Shown: positions 24,863 to 33,800 of the stretch, in pieces | How positions within the stretch are numbered: the first letter of the stretch is position 1 | Layout of the letters: each line of letters starts with the position of its first letter | Source: Patella vulgata | Taxonomy: Eukaryota > Mollusca > Gastropoda > Patellidae | DNA: 64,000 nt | NCBI RefSeq assembly: GCF_932274485.2 | Contig: NC_065882.2 | Location: forward strand, 79,758,767-79,822,766 | Direction: 5' to 3' | The notes under the pieces: generated by a model | Databases searched by the model: none | Told to the model about the DNA's origin: nothing | What the model saw: only the letters and a program-made list of their open reading frames with translations | Program-made: the position numbers and the translations under genes

Positions 24863-27800
24863 CCTCTCTCTCTCTCTCTTAACCATGTAGTATATATTTT
24901 ATTTCAGCTAAGTACGTCAAAATGCCCAGTAAAGTTGCACCGTTTAAGAATGCTCTGACGTTACAAGGTGTAACTGATCCAACTTCGTGTGCTGAACAAT
25001 GTGATAGTGTTGATACGTTTACATGTAACAGTTTTGATATATGTGCTGGCAAACAAGTGTGTACTTTAAGTAAAGATTATAATTCAGATGGAGTAAAACT
25101 CAGTGATAGTCTGGAATGCGATCATTACACACGTAAGTTGTCGATTTTTTTCTGTTGGTTAGAAACACCCAGGGCCCTTATTCACGAAAACTTAAACTAA
25201 GATAAAATCGAAGTTTTAAGAAATACTGCAATTCGATTGGCTGATGAGTAAAATCAATTTGCATATATCCAATGAAGTTGCAGTATTTCTTAAAATTTCG
25301 GTTGTAACTTAGTTTAAGTTTTCGTGAATAAGGGCCCGGGCCATCTGTATATATACAATCCAATCTGATTAAAACACGGATCCTATTTCGTTTCGTTTTT
25401 TATAGTTCAAAATTTCGTTTTACTTGTCTCTATTACAGTAGGGTCTGGAAAAGCTGTTATATAACCCGCGCTCTGGCTGATGTGAGGTATTAGCCAATGA
25501 AACGGTCTGTTACGGCGAGTTCTACGCGTGTGATGCACGGAACCGTGGGTATCCTACTAGAAACATCAACGCTTACCCCTGGCGCGACCTTCCACTACAA
25601 CCGGTCATATCTTCACGCAGTAGAGGCCATCGAAAGTATAAAAAAACGAAACGAAATATAGACCTGGGCCCTGTGTCACGAAATTTTAACTAAAGATAAA
25701 ATCCAAATTTTAGTAGATACTGTCTTCAATTTTGATTGGCTAAGCACTAAAATCAATGTAATATTATCCAATCAAATTACTAAAATTTGGATTTTATCTT
25801 AGTTAAAATTTCGTGAAATAGGCCCCTGTTTTTTAATCAGATTGTATACAATCAATCTCATATTTCCACAGAAATGAAATGAAATGGGGGTTTAACGTCC
25901 TACTATTCTGCTCCGACTGGGTTATTGGAGACGGGCATATGTCACACAGTGAACTATTGGGGAAATTGTGCCCGGACAGCGGTACTGCTGCCTACTCTTG
26001 TTTTGAATTCCGACTGCTAGGGGATCTTGTATGTGCAACCCAAAGTGTACACGGAATGACAATACATTGTTCCTTGTCGTGCTCCTTTCCTGCATCGCTG
26101 ACAAGTTGAAGGGGGGGGGGGGGTCTGCACGCAGAAAAATCCCGATGAACTTTCTTGTTCCGCGGAGGGATCGAACACGGGACCTTCAGGTTAGCGAGTG
26201 CACGTCTTGCTCACCGAGCCACCGTGGCTCCTCATATTTCCACAGAAAAGCGAGTTCACTCGATACAAACTAGGTCATTTCGAGGCTAACACATGGTTCA
26301 TTTTTTTCAATAATTCGCTTGCACGCAGAGTTCTTTAACAGTGACAGGAAACCATTGGATTCGATGAAAACCTGCGAGGTTGGCCAGTCAACCCCACTCG
26401 CTGTCACGTACAAGCGGGGAATCGAAACCACGCCAGATCTTATGATTTTACGTGCACAGGTGTGTATTGTTTGCATTATATTCTACAGGAGTTGTCGGCG
26501 GAAGAGTTGATAAAGAGATAGCCTTGAACGATGCATGGATTGTTTTAACAGACCAGGTTGTAAAAGGAACCTTTCAAGTAACTCTGAATCTTGATGATGG
26601 TTCGGTAAGTTCATTTTTCTGATTTACATGTAAAAACTTTGACAGTCAAAGCCTTTCATGTAACACTGAATCCTGATGATGGTTCGGTAAGTTCATTTCT
26701 CTGATTTACATGTAAAAAATCTGACAGTCAAAGGCTTTCGCTGATTTCGAGGAATTGTTTGGATCGTGGGTTTTTATTGGTATGTTGACCTGTCAGGATC
26801 GGCGCATTACTGAACGTGTCCGGTAAAGAAATATCTTCAGACCCAGGCGAAGTGGCGCAAAACCATTTAAACATATTACAACAGAAGGAAAATATTGGTG
26901 TAATATTAATTCGACTGTCCATGTTTGATTGAAGGCTATAATCACAATCACTTTAGTGGGTGAAGATCGATTGTTGCTGATTTCAACCTTCGGCATTGTC
27001 AAAGGTCGGTTCCCATTCATCAGACGTAGCGCCTGCGCGGTGGACAGTTGAATGATAAGAGGTAGGGCCACTGTCCGGACACGCTTCTCCTCCTCGCTTT
27101 GTAACGTTATTCTTCACATAAACGAAATCTTGTGTTGACGAGACATTATTTCATCATTCAATTTGATGGAGCGAAGAACTAATTAGGACCGGAAGTAGAT
27201 TGTTGAACGCGTATAGTAGTATGCGTAAATATGGCGGTCATATTGTTGTGCAAATAAAAAAAAATATAACTATCGAGTTTTGTTTGTTTTAGTATTTGAA
27301 TATGTTTGATTTTTTGTTGTTGTAGAAACAAGTGTTAAAGGGTTCAGATATAACATCAGATGTTTTAAGAAATCCTAACAGAGTAGCATCAAGTAAGTTA
27401 TTTACCTTTTAAACCTTTTCTTCGATCTACCATTAAGCCACTATTGGCTTGTTGACCACCTTGATTACTTCTGGCATTGATATGGCACCATTTTCATTAT
27501 AAATACAATGCGGTCTACAATACTTTCTAGGGCGGGGGCGGGGGCGGGGGCGTGGGCGGGGGGGGGGGGGGGTAGGATGGCCTTTTGGTCTATAGTGTCA
27601 CGCTACGACCTCTAGTTGACCGGTCACATCTGGCTTGCGGTTGCGGTTGTGGTTTCGATCCCTGGTGTTAGCGTATGTGGCTTGGAGATAGGGGCGCCTT
27701 CTCAACCTCGTGAGTTTACTCCGGGTACTCCGGTTTCCTCCCACAGGAAAGACCCCTGCGTGTGCGCTAAGATAATGAAAATAAAAAAAAGACAACTTGT

Positions 27801-30800
27801 CTGCGATATCACCTTCGGTGGAAGCGGACGTTAAACACTAAGAACAACAAAATATTTTCTACACCAAGCGGATAGTGAGAGAAAGAGAGTTTAACGCCCA
27901 CTCAACACAAACTAGGTCATTTCGAGACTAACATGGTTCAATTTTATTTCAATAATCGCTTGGGCGTAGGGAGGAAACCTGGGGCCTAGGCGAATGCCAA
28001 TGAGATTGGACAGGCGACCCTACTCCTTGTCACGTACAACCGGGGAATCGAAACCACGCCACTTGACTCAATGACAGACATTATGGTACAGCGCGCAAGC
28101 GGATTATTGAAATAAAATTGAACCATCTGTTAGTCCCGAAATGACATAGTTTGTGTCGAATGGACGTTAAACCCCATTCGCTCTCTCTATCCCAGTCAGT
28201 GCAGAAAAATGGGATGTTAAACTCCAATCATTTTAACTCATTTCATTTCGTCAAAAGTTTTTTTTTCTTGCCAACAACGGAATCGAACCCAGTACCTCAT
28301 GGGTAGTGAGTTAGCGCCATAACCACCAGTCACCCTGGTTGGCGCCATACCCACTAGCCACCGTTGTTAGTGCAATATCCACCAGCCACCGTGGTTAGCG
28401 CCATACCCACCAGTCACCGTGGTTAGCGCCATACCCACCAGCCACCGTGGTTTTCCATCTCGATTATAAGTTATTGTTAGACACATGATAGCAGTGTACA
28501 GATGTGTGTTGACATATCAAACCTACCAAAAATAGAAAATAACATATATACCCTTAAACCTTTCCAGAACCAAGACTGTGTGATTCTAGTGGTCCTCTAG
28601 GACAAACACCGAGGTCCCATGTACATTTTGGAAGGGGAGCCACGTGGCTAAGTGGGTAAGACGCTGGCTCGTTAGCCTGGAGGTCGGGAGTTCGATCCCT
28701 GCATTGGCCGAGAAAGTTCATCGGTATTTTCCGGACGTGGTTTCCACTTGTCAGTGGCGGAGGGGCTGGCAAGGGCAGCTGTCTAGTCGTTTGGGTGGGA
28801 CGAAAATCCGAGATCCTGTGTATGCACGTAAAAGATCCCTTGGCAGTTGGAATTCGATATAAGAGTAGGCCATAGTGCCACTGCCGGGGCAAAATCAAAA
28901 TGTCCCTCATAGCACACTTTAGGGCGTATGCTCGTCTTCATTAGCCCAGTCGGAGCAGAACAGTAGGACGTTAAACCCCATTTCATTTCATTTTCATTTT
29001 TCACATTTTCATTTTCACATGGCGAGTAAACTGAAACGCCACTGTCCGGGCAAAATTCTCCTCATAACACACTGTATGGCATAATGCCAGTCTTCCATAG
29101 TCCTGTTGCCTTGGTGTAGAAACGCAGAGCCGACATTTCATGAATAACATGTATTTCTGTATGTATAGTGGTCACCCAAATGATCAGCAGCTAACTATTG
29201 ATAATATACTGTTCAATTATTAAGCTCCATTCCATGTTCCATTTTATTTCCTTTACAGAAACAGCCCTACAACATTTCAGTGGACAGGCCAACAAGCAAG
29301 TGAATGGATTTGATGATTTGATTTTAACAGGAACATCTATAGATGACTGCGCTAACGAATGTTTAGGCGAGATCGTGTTTTCCTGTCAATCATTCGAGTA
29401 TTGTTATGATACGGGCTATTGTGTAATGAGTCACACCCACCCGGATGAACGGCCTGATTTAATAATTGCCAGTGATCATTGTGATCTTTATACTAGTAAG
29501 TTCTATATATGCTTCAAATTTCTTCAGGGTGGTGCAGTGAGTGAGGGGGGGGGGGGGCGCTAATTTGTCATATTTCCCAAATACTCAGTTCCCAAACACT
29601 ACCACTTGGGAATTTGTTCAAACACAACTAGATACAAAACATATTCACATGCCCGCACTTCGGCATTAATCGTACGAAAAATATCGCAAAACCAGGAAAA
29701 AGATGAAAAACTAGATGATGTAAAGGGAATATGCTGAAAATTTCAGTCAAATTGCTTCTCTCCAAGCCGAGAAAATCTTATTTTATAAATCTTTGTAGTC
29801 TCCATTGTCATTGTTAGCGCTGTCACGATAAGTAACAAAGTCTCGATTGTCCAATTTTGCGTTTAATTATCTACGGACGTTGAACAGCAGATCGGATTTA
29901 AATCCATTGAAAATCGGACAGATAAGATGGCATCGAGAATAGGCAAATTTATTTAGCTCTTGCAAAATGTATGTTTAACACCATCATCATTACTTATTAA
30001 ACGCATTAACTCATAAAAATCCGTCATTTGCCGTATTTCTGTTTGGGGATGGGGGCGGTATTTTGGTACCTAAAATGTTGTATTGATCCAGTGAAAACTC
30101 CTGCAAGTGGACGTGAAAAGATAATTTGTAGTCCAACTCTAGCGTGTTCGCTAATCTACCATTCTGATTAAAATACAGATCCTATTTCGTTCCGTTTTTA
30201 TAGTTCAAAATTTCGTTTTACTTGTCGTTACTACACTAGGACCTGGAAGAGTTGTTATATACAATACAAAACTGCGGAAATGCACTACTGTTTTTATTAG
30301 AGGTAACCAGTGTATGTTAATAACAGGCCAATTGCCTACACATGAACATAAACAGTTCACATGGGCGGCTTATCTGACAGCCCCATTTCACTCGCAAAGA
30401 GATACACCGTCAAAAGTGAAAATGGACGTTTTTGATTTTTGTCTTAATAATGATTAATTGCTCCACCAATCCTCAGACATTCAGCAATTCGTTGTGGCAT
30501 GCTCTTGACTGTGGGTAAACCACTAGAAACATCAATGCTGATTGATTAATCAATGTCTGACGTAATAGGGTCAAAAGCCGCTCGAATGACCCCTGATGCG
30601 ACCTCCCACTATAACTAGTCAGATCTTCATGTAGTAGAGGCCATCTAAGGTTTAAAAAATAACGAAACGAGATATAGATATTTCAATCAGGTTGCTAATC
30701 TACCAAATTGATTCATTGACAGGGTCCTACACAGCCAAATTCACCGAGACGCCCGGCACAACCGTTCTATCCTCTTCAGACACGATCTACCAGAACATCA

Positions 30801-33800
30801 ACTCGGACAACCAGTGTGCTAGATTATGTGTAGATTATAATGAGTTTGATTGTAAATCGTTTGATTATTGTCCAAACATTAACACATGTTTTCTGGGCAG
30901 GAAGCACGTGTTTGATGTTCCTAAATCAAATATTCAAGAAGATCCGCAGTGTAACCATTACTCAAGTATTTAGAACTTTTATTCTTTATTATTGTTATGG
31001 TTACTGTTATTATTGTTATTATTATTTGAGAGAGCCACGGTGGTTCAGTGAGTAAGACACCCACTCACTAACCTGGGGGTCGCGTTCTCGGCGTTGGCAG
31101 AACGAGTTCCTCCGCATTTTCAAAGGTGGTTTCCCGCTTGTCAGTGATGTAGGACGGAGGGCGTCAAAAAAACCGAGATCTGGTTACACGTAAATCAACT
31201 AATGACATTTCCAACAAAGTGAGAGAGAGAGATAGGGAGAGAGAGAGAGAGAGAGAGAGAAAAGAAATGGGGTTTAACGTCCACTCGACACAAACTAGGT
31301 CATTTCGGGACTAACATAGGATTCAATTTTATTTCAATAATTCGCTTGCGCGTAGGGGTCTTTTGCAGTAGGAGGAAACCGGGGGATCCGGAGAAAACCC
31401 ACGAGGTTGGAAAGGCGACCCTACTCCGTGTCACGTACAACTGGGGAATCGAAACCACGCTAGTTGACTCAATGACAGACCTTATGATACAACGCGCACG
31501 CTCTAACCACTCGGCCATCCAACCCCCGTCCAACAAAGTACAACGTTTTATATTATTTATTTCAGGAAACTATGCCGATGATTTTAAACTAAAAGCACAC
31601 AAGGAGATAGCTCTACGAGATAATCGTGTGATAGAAGGTGTCAGTGCTGAACAGTGTGCTAAAATGTGTGTAGAAGAGGAGTCGTTTTCGTGCGCTAGTT
31701 TTGATTACTGTGGCAACATGACGGAGTGTCGCCTTAGTGACGCCGCCATGTCTGATATTGGTCAGGTGACCATAGAAGCGTCCACATTTTGTGAAGTTTA
31801 CATACGTATGTTTTTGTTTATTTATCTATTTGCGTTTGGGAAATTTTTGGGAGGTTTCCACTTGTCAATTGTGCAGGAAGTAATAACACCTAGTCGGTCG
31901 GATGAGACCAGAAAACGAGATCCCGTGTAGACGTGGCATGCATGTACAAAAACAATTGGCAGTTGCTTTTCGATGAGGTGAAGACAGAAAACGCAACAAT
32001 GCATCCCGTATGCACGTCTTTATCTCAATTGGTGCAGAAAAGAAGGACGTTAAACCCCATTTCATTTCGCCTTTGTTTTTATTTTTTTTATTTTATCCAA
32101 GCGACCCGTCAATGCTTAATTTGTTTGATACCATATAGTCCCATTCTTTTAGCTATCGTTTGACGTATGCTTATAAGATTGATTGACTGATTTAAAGACG
32201 TTGACTAGCTAACCTGAAGGTACCGTGTTTGATCCCTGCGTTGGCCGAGAAAAGTTCATCCGAATTGTTCGATGTGGTTCCGCATTGTCAGTGCTGCAGG
32301 CAGAGGGCCTGGCTATGGAGAACGTATAGTCGTTCGAATGGGACGAAACGTCTAGGTACCGCGTACACATTGACGTATACGTAAACGAACCCTTGTCAGT
32401 TGGAATTCGATAAAAGATTAGGTCGCAGCGCCGCTGGGCGACCAAGCTAGCGTAGACTTGTCTTCATTCGCTCAGTCGGAGCATAACAGTAGGATGTTAA
32501 ACCCCACTTCATTTCATTTCGAAAATCTTTTATGTACTTCGGGCCTCTCTATGGGTCTTTATTCGGCCCCGCAGGCCTACGTTAAACCTCATTTTATTTC
32601 ATTTCATTTCATCTCATCTCATTTTTATTTCATTTTATTTCATTTCGATGCAGGACGTAGGGCGTGACAAGAAAAGTTGTCTAGTCGTTCGGACGGGACG
32701 ATAAACCGAGGTCCCGTGTACACATTGGCGTGCACGTAAAAGATCCCTTGACAGTTGGAATTCGATATAGGCTAAGAGTAGGCCGTAGTGCCGCTGCCCG
32801 GGCAAAATTTCCCTCATAGCACACTGTATGGCGTATGCCCGTCTTCATTAGCCCAGCATAGGAGCAGAACAGTAGGACGTTAAACCCCATTTCATTTCAT
32901 TTCATATTTCATTTCGTTTCGTTTCGTTTCATTTCATTTATTTGTGTGTCTTTCAACAGGTTCGTATTATCCAGATGGATCAGTTTATACTAAACCTGTT
33001 GCTAGTGGTTACTCATCAGGTAATATAATATAATCATCAATTTTAACTAGTTTCCATCAAACTGGGGAGGGGTGAAAACAAAATGTTCTATCTAGTGCAG
33101 TGCTAACTACTATTTAAAGATGAATTGGTATATAAATAGGTAGTGCACGTCAAAGAATCCCATATCTGATTGGAAGTCACGGTGGCTCAGTGAATAAGAC
33201 ATTGGCTCGCTAACCTGGAGGTCCCGTCTTCGATCCTTGCGTTGGCCGAGACAGTTCATCGTGATTTTCCGGCATATCATCCTCCCGTTGTTAGTGATGC
33301 AGGACGGAGGGCCTTGCAAGGGACAAAGTATATAGTCTTTCAGGTGGGACGAAAAAGAACCCTTGGCAGTTGGTATTATATAGATATAAGAGTATGCCGT
33401 AGTGTTGTCCCGTTGTCCGGGTAAAAATTCCATCATAGTATAAAGGCCGAAGTATTGTGCCCACAAAATTGCAAATGGAGTCAAATTCCTTTCCGGAACG
33501 ATCTCATATTTCTTCAGTGTGGCGTCCCATTGACGCCGGTGCAGTGGGCCTAGTGACTATTAGCATCAAGTTGTTCGGGCGAAACCCCGAGTTCCTGTGT
33601 ACACGAAACATTGACTGATGGAATTCAGCGAAGAGTATATTCATATATCCGTTTAGTACAGACAACCATATTTTAATTCATTTCTCGCATATTGTATAAT
33701 TTCAGGTGCCATGGGAGGTCTAGGATTCGCCATGTTGGTTTTAGGGGCGTTGTTGGCTGTGGGTATATATGTAGCAATCGGTAAATACCAGGGAAAATCT

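Noticed and set aside
26793-27071. 92-aa minus-strand frame
   Set aside because: It has no similarity that I recognise, lies in intron 15 and shows no splice support.
31346-31930. 194-aa frame as a separate gene
   Set aside because: Its first third is SINE S1; the middle is exon 19 of the LolA/apple gene; the end reads past the exon 19 donor.
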